DNA from: Intrasporangium_A sp039812505
Lineage (GTDB): Bacteria > Actinomycetota > Actinomycetes > Actinomycetales > Dermatophilaceae
Length of the DNA: 25,665 nucleotides
NCBI RefSeq assembly: GCF_039812505.1
Contig: NZ_JBDIAQ010000041.1
Location: 1 to 25,665, forward strand
Direction: 5' to 3'
A program made the position numbers and the translations under genes. Positions within the stretch are counted from its first letter, which is position 1, and each line of letters opens with the position of its first letter. The notes under the pieces are model-generated. The model did not search any database. It was not told the DNA's origin and saw only the letters and a list, made by a program, of their open reading frames with translations. Of the stretch, positions 1 to 8,028 are shown piece by piece.

Positions 1-413
1 TTGAGCACTGGGGGACCCCTACGTCATCGACGACACCAGCAGGTCGAGACAGCCCGAGCCGAAAGTGAGACGACGTGGCTGCAGGCCCGGCCCAGCAATA
101 ACGCCTGGCCTTGCTGGTCAGCGGGCATGGGCTGACCGAGCCCGTCGCAGACTACTCGGAACGCGCGTGACCAACCCACGTCGCAGCGCCCAAGACGCCC
201 GCACCCAAGCCGCGCTGATCCGGGCCGAGGGACTACGTACCCCCCGGTGAATGACGTCGCACGACGTATCCGGGCCAACCGCGCCGTTGAGGAAGACGCC
301 CGCCAGGTCGCGGCCGAGCGGGCACAGCAGACCCTTCTCGTCGAACCGCCGCGGCCCTTATCGCAAGTCGATAATATCGAGACGCGATAACATCTCGATG
401 GAAGAGGATGCCC
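1..413. other. Gene-poor left edge with fragmentary small reading frames
   Basis: No recognisable gene covers this stretch. Two very small + frames have mildly actinobacterial codon use. One runs from GTG 167 to TGA 250 (27 aa, DARTQAALIRAEG core). The other runs from GTG 247 to TAA 390 (47 aa, contains VARRIRANRAVEEDARQVAAE, probably helical). They overlap by GTGA, and a third frame ends at TGA 170 with another GTGA junction, so the arrangement imitates translational coupling. No family was recognised. The frames may be the frameshifted tail of a gene lying left of the window, or chance. The last 56 bases hold the dyad and promoter region of the DUF2975 gene. Confidence 0.35.
358..390. promoter_or_regulatory. 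33-bp concentric double dyad upstream of the DUF2975 gene (candidate operator)
   Basis: An outer inverted pair TTATCGC (358-364) and GCGATAA (384-390) is centred on exactly the same base (374) as an inner perfect palindrome TCGATA-A-TATCGA (368-380). Only the three-base spacers between the arms do not pair. The element lies just before the ribosome binding site (GGAAGAGG, 400-407) of the DUF2975 gene. It also overlaps -10-like hexamers (GATAAT 370-375, TAACAT 388-393), so a bound protein would block transcription. An operator for the regulator encoded two genes downstream is the natural guess, but this is inference. Confidence 0.55.
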
Positions 414-1019
414 ATGTCCTGGCGGATCACCAAGGACGACTGGTCGATGGCGAACATCGCGCTGGTCGTCGTCCTGCTCGTCAGCGCCGTGCCGTTCGTG
501 GACGGGATCGCCGACTGGGCAAGCGGGCGACCGTTGCAGGTCGAGACCGGTGCGATCGGCGAGCCCCCACCGGTGCGGGAGGCCGGTCTGGCCCCCGGCG
601 TGACGGGGGCCTACACCTCGACCGCCGTGTTCACGATCTCGGATGCCGGCACCGGCCAGTGGCTCGCGGCCCTGCTCGTGCCGTTCGTGACCCTACTCGT
701 CGCGGCGGTGTGCCTCTGGCAGGTGCGCTGCCTGCTTCGCCTGTCCCGCCGCGGCGACCCCTTCCACCCGCGCGCGCTGGTCGCTGTGCGGGTGCTCTCG
801 CTGGTGCTCTTCTGCTACGGGCTGTTCGTCCCGCTCGTGCATGTCCTCACGACGGCTCTGGTCACGGTTCCCATGCGCGGCGGGTCGCTGGACTTCACCG
901 TGCACTGGAGCGCGGCGAGCTGGTGGCCCGTGGTGGCCGGGCTGGTCGTCGGCGTCGTCGGCGAGAGCGTCCTCGGTCGCGGGCGAGAGCTGACCGAGGA
1001 CACAGCGGGCCTGGTGTGA
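414..1019 (+). CDS. DUF2975 domain-containing integral membrane protein
   Basis: A 201-residue membrane protein of the DUF2975 family, whose biochemical role is not known. Four hydrophobic segments are visible at about residues 15-35, 82-102, 123-150 and 170-190, with an outside loop after the first. ATG 414 is preferred over the in-frame ATG 408 because GGAAGAGG ends at 407, giving a normal 6-base spacing for 414 and none for 408. The stop is followed after one base by the GTG of a small Cro/C1-type regulator. DUF2975 proteins are commonly encoded beside such regulators, so the two are probably co-transcribed and functionally linked. The 33-bp dyad just upstream suggests autoregulation. Confidence 0.85.
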   Translation: MSWRITKDDWSMANIALVVVLLVSAVPFVDGIADWASGRPLQVETGAIGEPPPVREAGLAPGVTGAYTSTAVFTISDAGTGQWLAALLVPFVTLLVAAVCLWQVRCLLRLSRRGDPFHPRALVAVRVLSLVLFCYGLFVPLVHVLTTALVTVPMRGGSLDFTVHWSAASWWPVVAGLVVGVVGESVLGRGRELTEDTAGLV

Positions 1020-1020
1020 G

Positions 1021-1278
1021 GTGCCTGCCGAGCAGGAGGGCCGCGTCCACTGCCGCCTCGACGAGCTGCTCGAGGCACGGGGTATGACGCTGACGGCCCT
1101 GGCGCAGCAGGTGGGCATCACCATCGTCAACCTCTCGGTGCTGAAGAACGACCGGGCCAGGGCGGTCAAGTTCTCCACCCTGACCGCCGTCTGTGATGCG
1201 CTCGGCTGCACGGTCGGGGAACTGCTGGTGGTCCGGCCTGCGGAGCAGGTCCGCCCCGGGCATCAACACCGACCGTAG
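1021..1278 (+). CDS. Small Cro/C1-type helix-turn-helix transcriptional regulator
   Basis: An 85-residue DNA-binding protein of the compact XRE type usually paired with DUF2975. Residues 11-75 form the five-helix HTH domain: LDELLEARGMTLTALAQQVG (helices 1-2), then ITIVNLSVLKNDRARAVKFSTL (recognition helix and turn), then CDALGCTVGELLVV, the usual end of this fold. The start is GTG 1021, one base after the DUF2975 stop. No clear Shine-Dalgarno sequence precedes it, so translation is probably coupled. It ends 4 bp from the stop of the convergent MFS gene, leaving no room for a dedicated terminator. Likely target: the dyad at 358-390. Confidence 0.88.
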   Translation: MPAEQEGRVHCRLDELLEARGMTLTALAQQVGITIVNLSVLKNDRARAVKFSTLTAVCDALGCTVGELLVVRPAEQVRPGHQHRP

Positions 1279-1282
1279 GTGG

Positions 1283-2743
1283 CTACCTGCCCAACGTCGG
1301 TACGGACGGCTCGGACGGGTTCTTCAGGTTGACCGGACCCTCGAACAGGTGGATCACCTCTTCGGCGGCCTTGCCCTTGGTCTCGGGAAGGAAGCGGTAG
1401 ACGAAAGCGGCGCCGAGCACGCACAGCACGGCGAAGATGACCATGACGGCCGACAACCCGATGCCGACCTGCAGGATCGGGAATGCAATTACCAGGGCAT
1501 AGTTGGCCAGCCAGTCGACCGCCGCGGCAATCCCTGCTGCCCGGCCACGCACCGCGGTGGGGAATACCTCGCCCTGGATCAGCCATCCGGTGCCGCCGAT
1601 ACCGATCGCGAAGCAGGAGATGAACAGGGCGAAGGAGACCATGATGATGATCAGCTGAGCGACGCCGTGCAGGAACTCGGTGCCGGCCGCCCCGATCAGC
1701 ATGAACACGATCATCAGCACATAGGCGCCGATGGCCAGCTTGCGCCGACCCACCTTGTCGATGAAGCGGAACGCGAAGTAGGTGGCGGCGACGTTGACGA
1801 TCGCGAGGATCCCGGCCGCCATGACGCCGGAGATCTCGGCGTCGACCGCGGAGGTGTTCGGGCCGGTGAAGTAGGGCGTGAGCAGGTGTGGGCCGTAGTA
1901 GAACGCGACGTTGATGCCGGTGATCTGCTGGAAGATGAAGAAGACGCAGACCACCACCAGGGCCCGCCGCACCGGCGGTGTCCACTGGGTCTGCTGCTCC
2001 AGCCGACGCCGCTCGGCCTGCACCGCCATGGCCTCGGTGTGGATCTGCTCGGCGGTGACGGGCATGCCCAGCTTGTCCATCGCCACCGCCACCGCGTCCT
2101 CGCGTCCGTGTTCGAGCAGCCAGCGCGGCGACTCGGGCATGCGCGCCCGCATCAGCAGCGAGATGATCGCCGGGATGAACCCGATGCCGAGCATGATGCG
2201 CCAGTCCACGGTCGTGGCCGACCCCGGTGCGATCTTCAGGATGATGACGGCGATGACGTAGGCCGAGAGGATGCCGATCGTGATCATCCACTGCTGGATG
2301 ATCGACAGCGAGCCACGCCGGTGCTTCGGGGCGAACTCGGCGATGTAGGCGGTCGCGATCGCCGAGTCGGCGCCGATGGCGATCCCGATGATGATGCGGC
2401 CGATGACCAGCGTGGTGGCCTCGGTCGCGACCGCGGAGACGATGGAACCGACCGCGAACAGTGCGGAGTCGGCCAGCAGCAGGGACTTCCGACCGTAGCG
2501 GTCGGTGAGCGGCCCAGCGACGATGGCGCCGACGAAGGACCCCAGCGAGGCGCCGGCCACCGTGATCCCGGTGCCGACCGGCCCCAGGTCGAAGGGGAGG
2601 AAAACCAGCGCGGACCCGATGTTCGACGAGTCGAAACCGAACAGGAAGCCACCGATGGTGGCCAGCACCGCGAGATATATGTAGAACCTGCCGACGTCTC
2701 TCGTGTCCAGTGCCGCAAGGAAACCGCTGTCCGAGCGCTCCAC
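1283..2743 (-). CDS. Sugar porter family MFS transporter
   Basis: A 486-residue, 12-helix major facilitator of the sugar porter family, expected to take up a hexose or pentose, probably with H+. Family motifs appear in order: GGFLFGFD in helix 1, GPLTDRYGRK in the helix 2-3 loop, PESPRWLLEHGR before the central loop, QQITGIN in helix 7, FIDKVGRRK in the helix 8-9 loop, EVFPTAVRGRAAG near helix 10 and FLPETKG after helix 12. The start is GTG 2743. No ribosome binding site is seen, but a TTGACG/TAGCGT promoter places transcription start almost on the GTG, so the mRNA is probably leaderless. The sugar cannot be read from sequence, and no sugar enzymes are adjacent. Confidence 0.93.
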   Translation of the reverse strand: MERSDSGFLAALDTRDVGRFYIYLAVLATIGGFLFGFDSSNIGSALVFLPFDLGPVGTGITVAGASLGSFVGAIVAGPLTDRYGRKSLLLADSALFAVGSIVSAVATEATTLVIGRIIIGIAIGADSAIATAYIAEFAPKHRRGSLSIIQQWMITIGILSAYVIAVIILKIAPGSATTVDWRIMLGIGFIPAIISLLMRARMPESPRWLLEHGREDAVAVAMDKLGMPVTAEQIHTEAMAVQAERRRLEQQTQWTPPVRRALVVVCVFFIFQQITGINVAFYYGPHLLTPYFTGPNTSAVDAEISGVMAAGILAIVNVAATYFAFRFIDKVGRRKLAIGAYVLMIVFMLIGAAGTEFLHGVAQLIIIMVSFALFISCFAIGIGGTGWLIQGEVFPTAVRGRAAGIAAAVDWLANYALVIAFPILQVGIGLSAVMVIFAVLCVLGAAFVYRFLPETKGKAAEEVIHLFEGPVNLKNPSEPSVPTLGR

Positions 2744-2750
2744 GTGACAA

Positions 2751-2811
2751 ACGCTACGTCTCTCGTCGAGGGAGCGTCAACGCTCATGCGGTTCCGAACT
2801 ATGCCCGGAAC
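2751..2811 (-). promoter_or_regulatory. Leaderless promoter of the MFS gene with upstream dyad
   Basis: Read on the minus strand, TTGACG (2780-2775) and TAGCGT (2756-2751) are separated by 18 bases, and the GTG start lies 7 bases beyond the -10 box. This predicts a leaderless transcript. The -35 sits inside GAGCG-TCAA-CGCTC (2772-2785). Further upstream is an inverted repeat GTTCCG-N9-CGGAAC (2791-2811), a plausible regulator site. The rest of the 255-bp gap (to 2998) shows no gene or clear terminator. Confidence 0.5.
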
Positions 2812-2998
2812 GTGTCGAGTCAAATGCGCTCGGAGACGCCTCGGGTTCGCACAACAAAGGATTGCTGATACCGGAGGTGGACAAAGCCTAATGCGTCTTG
2901 CTGGGATTTCGCTGGGAACTGGACGACGGTGGAAACTCGGTCATCGACCTGGTAGCGCGCAGTCCGACGAGCCTTCTCGGGGGTGCTCCGACGGGGTC

Positions 2999-4876
2999 TC
3001 AGCGCGGGCGGCTGGTCGTGACGAACACGTCGGCCGTGCGCCAGTCGGCGACCGGCTGGCGCGGCCCGGCCGGCTGCGCCCGACGGGTCGTCACCGCGGT
3101 CAGCAGCCGGTCCAGCGTGGAGCGTGGCTCGGTCACCGAACGGACCGGAACCCCGTCCTCGGCGACGTCGAGCTCGGGCTGCTGGAGCGAGCGGGGGTCG
3201 AACTCGAGGGTGCTGACGATGACCTTCAGGTGGTCGGTCACGGTCGTCGTCCCCGCCCGCCACGAGTCGTCGGACACCTGCCCGGTCAGGGCGACATCGA
3301 CCGACTCCCCGGGACCGAGCCCGACGGCCCCGGCCGGCAAGGCGTCGGTGAAGATCCCGTACGCCTCGGTCAGGTCGACCAGCGCGCACCAGAGCGTCAC
3401 GGGACTGGTGTTGCGCAGGGTCACCGTGAAGGCGGGGGCCAGCCGGGCGACATACGCGATCTCGAGGCGCCCGTCGGGGCCGACGGAGCCGGCCGTCGTG
3501 GCCAGTCCCACCTCGATGGCACCTGAAGGCAGCTGGGTGGCCGGGTTGTGCAGGGCGCTGAGGCGCAGCCAGCGTGCCACGCGTTCGAGGGCGGTGACGA
3601 TGCGACGCTCGCGGTCCGGTCCGGTGAGCTCGACGACCGGCCGGGCCACACCCGGCCGCAGCACGGTGAAGCCGTCCCGGTCCGCCCGCACGAGCACGTC
3701 GGCGCCGGCCGGGTCGTCCACGAAGGTCACCAAGGTCGCGTCCGCGGTATCGGTCGGGATGCCCGCGCAGTCCCCGACGAGGCCGATCCGTAACGGTGGC
3801 AAGGGGATCGAGGTGATCACGGCTCGGTAGAAGGCCGTCCTGTCGAGATCCGGGGACACGGTCACAAGCGAGCGGTCGGGCAGCACTCGCGTCACCGTGG
3901 CCGTCGCGAGCGGGACGGCGTCGGTGGCCCCGTCCTGCGGGTAGACGGCGAGCTCGGTCGAGTCGTCACCGATGAGCTGCGGCACCCCGTGGACCGCGCC
4001 CGCGTCGATGCTCCAGCCGTCGGCGGTGTGGGCGAGCGTGAGCTGCCGGGGTCGCGGGGTCACCGTGCCGCCGAGGAAGACCCGGTCCAGGTCGGTCGCG
4101 TCGGCGGTCTCGAGCTGGGGGTGCTGGTCCGCCACGAGCCCGGCGACGCCCGCGGCGACGAGCCGGTGGATGTCGCGATAGGTCGGCTGACCCTCGCACT
4201 CGCGCAAGGCACGCCCGAGGACCGCGGACAGCGCCCCGCGCGCCCGCCCCTCGACGGTCGTCTCCTTGGCGGTCTCCGACGAACGACAGGCGGCCAGCAG
4301 CACGTGGCCACGCACGCCACCCGGACCGGATGACGCCGAGCGGGCTCCGGTCACGAAGGTGTCCCACGGGCGTGGCCGGGGGTCGGCCGGGGCCAGGCGG
4401 ACCCGAGTCTGCAGGGACAGGTCCCGGGTGCCGTCGCCGGAGTGGCAGCAGTCCAGCACGACCAGCACGTGCCCGGCGCGGTCTGCGACGGGGTGCAGGA
4501 GGGTGGCGAGCTCCTTGTCGGTGAGGTCCCACGAGCCGGGGGTGCGGCTGTCGACCAGCACGATCGTCTCGTTGCGGTGGTCCGGCTCGAGCGACCACGC
4601 CTCCGGGGGAGCCTGCTGCTGGGAGCCGTGCCCGCTGAAGCAGAACAGCGCGACGTCGTCGGGACCGGCGCTGCCCAGGTGGTGTGCGATCGCGTCGACG
4701 ACGGCGGGCCGGGTGGCTGCGGCGTCGGTCAGCACCCGCAGGTCCAGCGCGTCGGGCGGCACCCGGCCCCGCAGGGTCGTCTCCATCTCGGTGATGTCGT
4801 TGACGCACCCGGCAAGGGCCGGGACCGGCGGCGGGTACGCGTCGATCCCGACGAGCAGGGCACGGAGCCTGGCCAT
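2999..4876 (-). CDS. Metacaspase-like peptidase C14 family protein with C-terminal caspase-associated domain
   Basis: A 625-residue soluble protein. Residues 1-250 form a caspase-fold p20-like domain: ALLVGIDAYP at the first strand, FCFSGHGSQQ with catalytic His83, and LVVLDCCHSGDG with catalytic Cys144 in the DCCHSG motif of metacaspases. LLAACRSSETAKE is the expected fourth strand. The C-terminal third (FTVTLRNTSPVTLWCALVDL, YGIFTDALP, GPGESVDVAL, then TDHLKVIVSTLEFDPRSL) resembles the DUF4384-type domain often attached to bacterial caspases. ATG 4876 is chosen because the caspase strand begins directly after it; longer in-frame extensions overlap the upstream gene. It lies 7 bp after the CHAT gene, so the two are co-transcribed. 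Both catalytic residues are intact. Substrates are unknown; a death or defence role is inference. Confidence 0.9.
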   Translation of the reverse strand: MARLRALLVGIDAYPPPVPALAGCVNDITEMETTLRGRVPPDALDLRVLTDAAATRPAVVDAIAHHLGSAGPDDVALFCFSGHGSQQQAPPEAWSLEPDHRNETIVLVDSRTPGSWDLTDKELATLLHPVADRAGHVLVVLDCCHSGDGTRDLSLQTRVRLAPADPRPRPWDTFVTGARSASSGPGGVRGHVLLAACRSSETAKETTVEGRARGALSAVLGRALRECEGQPTYRDIHRLVAAGVAGLVADQHPQLETADATDLDRVFLGGTVTPRPRQLTLAHTADGWSIDAGAVHGVPQLIGDDSTELAVYPQDGATDAVPLATATVTRVLPDRSLVTVSPDLDRTAFYRAVITSIPLPPLRIGLVGDCAGIPTDTADATLVTFVDDPAGADVLVRADRDGFTVLRPGVARPVVELTGPDRERRIVTALERVARWLRLSALHNPATQLPSGAIEVGLATTAGSVGPDGRLEIAYVARLAPAFTVTLRNTSPVTLWCALVDLTEAYGIFTDALPAGAVGLGPGESVDVALTGQVSDDSWRAGTTTVTDHLKVIVSTLEFDPRSLQQPELDVAEDGVPVRSVTEPRSTLDRLLTAVTTRRAQPAGPRQPVADWRTADVFVTTSRPR

Positions 4877-4883
4877 GGCGGTC

Positions 4884-7220
4884 TCAGCCGGCCAGGACGA
4901 GCCGCTGCCAGGTGCCGGGGCGTGGCTGGTTCTCGCCCGTCCGGTCCGGGTTGCTGCTGACCATGTACCCGAGGGTGCTGCCGGTCCGGTTGGCGTCACT
5001 GATGTTGGCGTTGAAACCGAACACGGCACCGGGCTCGGGCGGCGCCGTCACGTTCAGGACCGACCACGGGATGCGCGCCTCGATGGCATAGCCCTCCCGG
5101 CCGATCCCGGCGGCGGCGGTGATCCGGCGCTCGGCGTTGCCGGCGAGGAAGGCCACCCGACCGTTGCGGGGGTCGACGCGTGCCGGGTTGGTGGCGGGCA
5201 GGGCGCCGCGCGACCCCAGACCGATCATGACGTGCAGGTCCTTGCCGGCCCGCAGTCCGGTCGACGGGCCCAGGGCCCGGGTGTCGGGCCCGAACTCGAA
5301 CGAGATGCCGTCGCCCTGCCAGTACGCACTCGGTTGTCTGCGGTCCACCACGACGCGGTCCGCGTCGGTGACGGTCGCCTGCACGTAGAGTGCCTGCGAG
5401 TCCCAGGCGGTGCGCCAGGCCCCGACCGGTGGGCTGTCGTCGTGGGCGGCCGTCTCGGCGACCACATGGTCGACCTGGACGGCGGGTATCGCCGCCCAGT
5501 CGCCGAACGCGCCGTCGATGACCGGTGCGGTGCGGACCGCTGCCGCCGGCAGGGCGTTCTCGATCGTGGTCTGCTGGGTGGGGGGCTTCTCGGTGGGGCC
5601 GCTGCCGTTGTCGACGAGGCGCAGGCCCAGGTATCCGCCGGCGAGGGCGAGGGCGAGCACTCCGGCGCCGACCATGACGCCGCGGCCGTGGTGGTGCGGG
5701 ACGGACGGCTCCTCCGTCCGCAGGTCGTCCGGCAGGTCCGGTGGCGGTGTGGCGGCGAAGGCCTGCGGTGACGTCGCCGTCGGTGTGCTCGGTTCGGCTG
5801 GTGGCATGCTCGGTTGTGCTTGCAGCACGGTCGATTCGGGTTGCGGTGCGGCGGACTCGGTCTGCGGCCCTGTCGATTCGGACTGGGGTGCTGCGGATTC
5901 GGTCTGCGGCGTGGTCGATCCGGCCTGTGGCACGAGCGGCAGCGGACGCTGGACCCGCTCGAGCAGCTGGGTGACGTCGGCATAGTCGGGCTTCTCGGCG
6001 GCGAGCTGCTCGAGCATCGGCCGGGCGGTGTCGGTCGACTCGGACACGAGCGCGGCCTGGGCCGCGGTGTAGAGCGACTCCCACCGGCTCTCGCGGGCCG
6101 GCTCGGTGGCGGCGTCCGGGGCGGCCATCTCGAACGGCTGCGCGGACCCGGACCGGAGCAGCACCGGCGTGCCCCACTCCGCGGACTGGTCCGAGACCGC
6201 CATCGCCTTGCGCACCTCGCAGATCGCGGCGTCGATCGGCAGTCCTCGGCTCAGGAAGTAGTAGAACTCGTGGCTGAAGACCAGCGCCGCCCGGTCCGAG
6301 ATCGCGGTCCGCATGGCGACCACGGCCGGCAGGCCCTGGCGCACGAGCATCTGGGCCACCCCGTCGAACGCGTTGTGCCCGCTCGTGCGCGCCCCCTCGC
6401 AGGCGTTCAGGACGGCGAGCTGCAGGGACGGCGCGTCGTGCAGCAGTGTGGCCAGGCGCGACCCGGCGACGTGGTGGGCGGTGCCGTCCTCGCGCTCGAG
6501 GGCCAGCACCCCCTTCTCGCCGTCGCGGTCGAAGCCGCCGTGGCCGATGAAGTGGAACACGTGGTAGGGGTCCAGCAGCGCCCGCTGCAGGGCCGTCAGG
6601 GTCGCGTCGGAGATGATCTCGACCACCAGTCGTCCGCTGCCGACGAGGTCGCCGGTCGTGGCCAGGAGCAGCTGCTTCTCGCGCTCGACGTCCAGCGGCG
6701 GCAGGTCGCTCGGGCTCGAGACCATGACCAGGATCCGCATCGGCGCGACGACCGGGACGGCGGCCGGCACGTCGAGCGCGTCGATGACCCGCAGCAGCGG
6801 CGTCTGTCGGGACAGGGTCAGGAACCGGCCGAGCCGCCCGTCGTAGAGGTACTCCCAGGGCACCCCCTCCAGATCCGGGGCCGCCGCCAGTCGCAGGCGC
6901 AGACGCAGGTCACGCCCCTGCTGCTTGGCGGTCGAGAGGGACTCGCGAAAGAGCCGGTCGACCTCACCTGTCAGCAGGGCGTCACCGAGGCGCCGCCCGT
7001 ACTCCTCGACCTCGAGCACCCGGGTCGTCGCGGGCACGAGCCGGCGGGTCGGCACGCTCGGCGGGCCGACCGCGGTGATGAACTCGGCCAGCTCGACGGC
7101 CGAGAACGGGAGCTCGAAGGAACCGCTGCTCGTCCCGGCCGGCGACCCGACGACCTGGGCGGCAAGGCCGCCGTCCACGGGCACCAGGGCCACGTCGAAG
7201 TCGAGATAGTCGCGCTCCAT
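4884..7220 (-). CDS. Membrane-anchored CHAT-domain protease with extracytoplasmic CBM9-like domain
   Basis: A 778-residue single-span protein. Residues about 1-365 form a CHAT (caspase HetF-associated with TPRs) region: EGVPWEYLYDGRLGRF at 118-133, HFIGHGGFD with catalytic His227, and AVLNACEGAR with catalytic Cys274. Residues 378-425 are helical. Residues 431-470 are heptad-like repeats PQ-x-ES-x-x. A single transmembrane helix spans about 515-536, preceded by HHHGRG, predicting protease inside and C-terminus outside. Residues 565-776 match the carbohydrate-binding module 9 fold: VIDGAFGDWAAIP, ALYVQATVTDAD, WQGDGISFEFG, YAIEARIPWSVL and FGFNANISDANR. ATG 7220 is preferred because GAGGGGG lies about 6-12 bases upstream. 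It is first in the operon with the metacaspase. An outside glycan sensor coupled to an inside protease is inferred. Confidence 0.88.
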   Translation of the reverse strand: MERDYLDFDVALVPVDGGLAAQVVGSPAGTSSGSFELPFSAVELAEFITAVGPPSVPTRRLVPATTRVLEVEEYGRRLGDALLTGEVDRLFRESLSTAKQQGRDLRLRLRLAAAPDLEGVPWEYLYDGRLGRFLTLSRQTPLLRVIDALDVPAAVPVVAPMRILVMVSSPSDLPPLDVEREKQLLLATTGDLVGSGRLVVEIISDATLTALQRALLDPYHVFHFIGHGGFDRDGEKGVLALEREDGTAHHVAGSRLATLLHDAPSLQLAVLNACEGARTSGHNAFDGVAQMLVRQGLPAVVAMRTAISDRAALVFSHEFYYFLSRGLPIDAAICEVRKAMAVSDQSAEWGTPVLLRSGSAQPFEMAAPDAATEPARESRWESLYTAAQAALVSESTDTARPMLEQLAAEKPDYADVTQLLERVQRPLPLVPQAGSTTPQTESAAPQSESTGPQTESAAPQPESTVLQAQPSMPPAEPSTPTATSPQAFAATPPPDLPDDLRTEEPSVPHHHGRGVMVGAGVLALALAGGYLGLRLVDNGSGPTEKPPTQQTTIENALPAAAVRTAPVIDGAFGDWAAIPAVQVDHVVAETAAHDDSPPVGAWRTAWDSQALYVQATVTDADRVVVDRRQPSAYWQGDGISFEFGPDTRALGPSTGLRAGKDLHVMIGLGSRGALPATNPARVDPRNGRVAFLAGNAERRITAAAGIGREGYAIEARIPWSVLNVTAPPEPGAVFGFNANISDANRTGSTLGYMVSSNPDRTGENQPRPGTWQRLVLAG
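5815..5940 (-). repeat. Tandem 21-bp repeats encoding PQ-x-ES heptads in the CHAT protein linker
   Basis: Degenerate 21-bp units, recognisable on the plus strand by recurring (G/T)TCGATTCGG- and GGTCTGCGG-like segments, encode PQTESAA, PQSESTG, PQTESAA and PQPESTV in a row. They form the disordered linker between the helical region and the membrane helix. The copy number may vary between strains. Confidence 0.75.
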
Positions 7221-7263
7221 GACGATCCCCCTCGTCAGGCGGGCCCGAGTTGCCGGCCCGGTC

Positions 7264-7319
7264 ATTATGAGAAGAGTGTCGCAGGTGTCGGCTGATACAT
7301 CGAGGGTGATACATCGAGG
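7264..7319 (-). promoter_or_regulatory. Promoter of the CHAT-metacaspase operon with tandem 12-bp direct repeats
   Basis: On the minus strand, CATAAT (7269-7264) is a good -10 box about 43 bases before the CHAT ATG. Two exact copies of CTCGATGTATCA (plus-strand TGATACATCGAG at 7293-7304 and 7308-7319) lie in tandem just upstream, with a 15-bp period. No consensus -35 is visible. Direct repeats abutting a missing -35 suggest an activator site, although they also lie upstream of the divergent gene at 7342 and could serve both. Confidence 0.5.
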
Positions 7320-7341
7320 CCTTGGGGAGTAGCCTCCCGGC

Positions 7342-7956
7342 ATGGTGGCGTGGCTCGAGGCGGCCGGCTGGCTCGGGGTGGCCATGCTGCTGCTCGTCCT
7401 GCTCCGACCGCAGCTGCGGCCCCGGCTGCCGGTACGCTCGCTCACCCTCCTCGGGTGGGTGCTGCTGGCGCTCTACGCGGGGTTCCGGCACGCGTGGCCG
7501 GTGCTCGGGCTGGCCGCCGTCCTGGCGCTCGTCGAGCTCTGGCGGTCAGTCCGGGCCACCCGTACGGGCCGCGGCGCGGTCTTCGAGGTGCTCGGGGTCG
7601 ACGGTGACGACGAGTACCTGCGTCACGTGCTGCGGGTGCACGAGGCCGACATCCGCACGTTCAACCCGGGGTTCGTGCACGACCCGTTCACCGACGACAT
7701 CTGCTACCTGGTCCTGCGCGGCGACGAGACGGTCGGCGTCGTGCTGATGCGTGACGCGGGTCATCGCACCGCGCAGATCGTCCTCGACTACGTCACCCCA
7801 CGGCACCGCGACCTCTCGCCCGGCGAGTCCGTCTTCGGGCCGGACGGTCCGTTCCGGAAGCGGGGCTTCCGCCGGATGCGCGTGCCGCAGGGCATGGCCG
7901 CGCCCGACTACGAACGGCTCGGCTTCCGCCGGGACGGCGACACGTTCCTGCTCTGA
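7342..7956 (+). CDS. Membrane-anchored GNAT-like protein
   Basis: A 204-residue protein with two N-terminal hydrophobic segments (about residues 9-25 and 33-68) and a soluble C-terminal domain (80-204). The soluble part resembles the GNAT acetyltransferase fold: LVLRGDETVGVVLMRDAG looks like the central strand pair, and APDYERLGFRRDGDTFLL matches the common GNAT ending Y-x-x-x-GF. The usual acetyl-CoA pyrophosphate loop (Q/R-x-x-G-x-G/A) is not seen, so catalysis is doubtful. ATG 7342 has GGGGAG about 12-17 bases upstream. It diverges from the CHAT operon across 121 bp and converges with the threonine ammonia-lyase gene. The exact function is unknown. Confidence 0.7.
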   Translation: MVAWLEAAGWLGVAMLLLVLLRPQLRPRLPVRSLTLLGWVLLALYAGFRHAWPVLGLAAVLALVELWRSVRATRTGRGAVFEVLGVDGDDEYLRHVLRVHEADIRTFNPGFVHDPFTDDICYLVLRGDETVGVVLMRDAGHRTAQIVLDYVTPRHRDLSPGESVFGPDGPFRKRGFRRMRVPQGMAAPDYERLGFRRDGDTFLL

Positions 7957-8003
7957 CCCCGCCACGGCGCTCGCTCCCCGGACGGCAGCCGATGCCCGCA
8001 CGG

Positions 8004-8028
8004 GAGCCGGCTCGGCGGCATACCGGCT
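8004..8028. terminator. Hairpin between convergent genes, containing a 22-nt repeat copy
   Basis: AGCCGG (8005-8010) and CCGGCT (8023-8028) can pair around a 12-base loop. No T-tract follows on either strand, so a terminator function is tentative. The element overlaps the ilvA stop codon and contains one of three window copies of a 22-nt repeat ending GCGGCATACCG. Confidence 0.35.

Noticed and set aside
1..410. Integrase or transposase gene remnant at the left edge
   Set aside because: The small frames show no catalytic motif, terminal repeats or target duplications, so a mobile-element origin cannot be supported.
1193..3526. Very long plus-strand open frame (777 codons) opposite the MFS gene
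   Set aside because: It is the antisense shadow of the MFS transporter and metacaspase genes. The translation is His/Asp/Arg-rich without any family motif, and the minus-strand proteins are unmistakable.
5814..7295. Plus-strand 493-codon open frame opposite the CHAT gene
   Set aside because: It is antisense to a gene with clear catalytic motifs, and its composition is typical of high-GC shadow frames.
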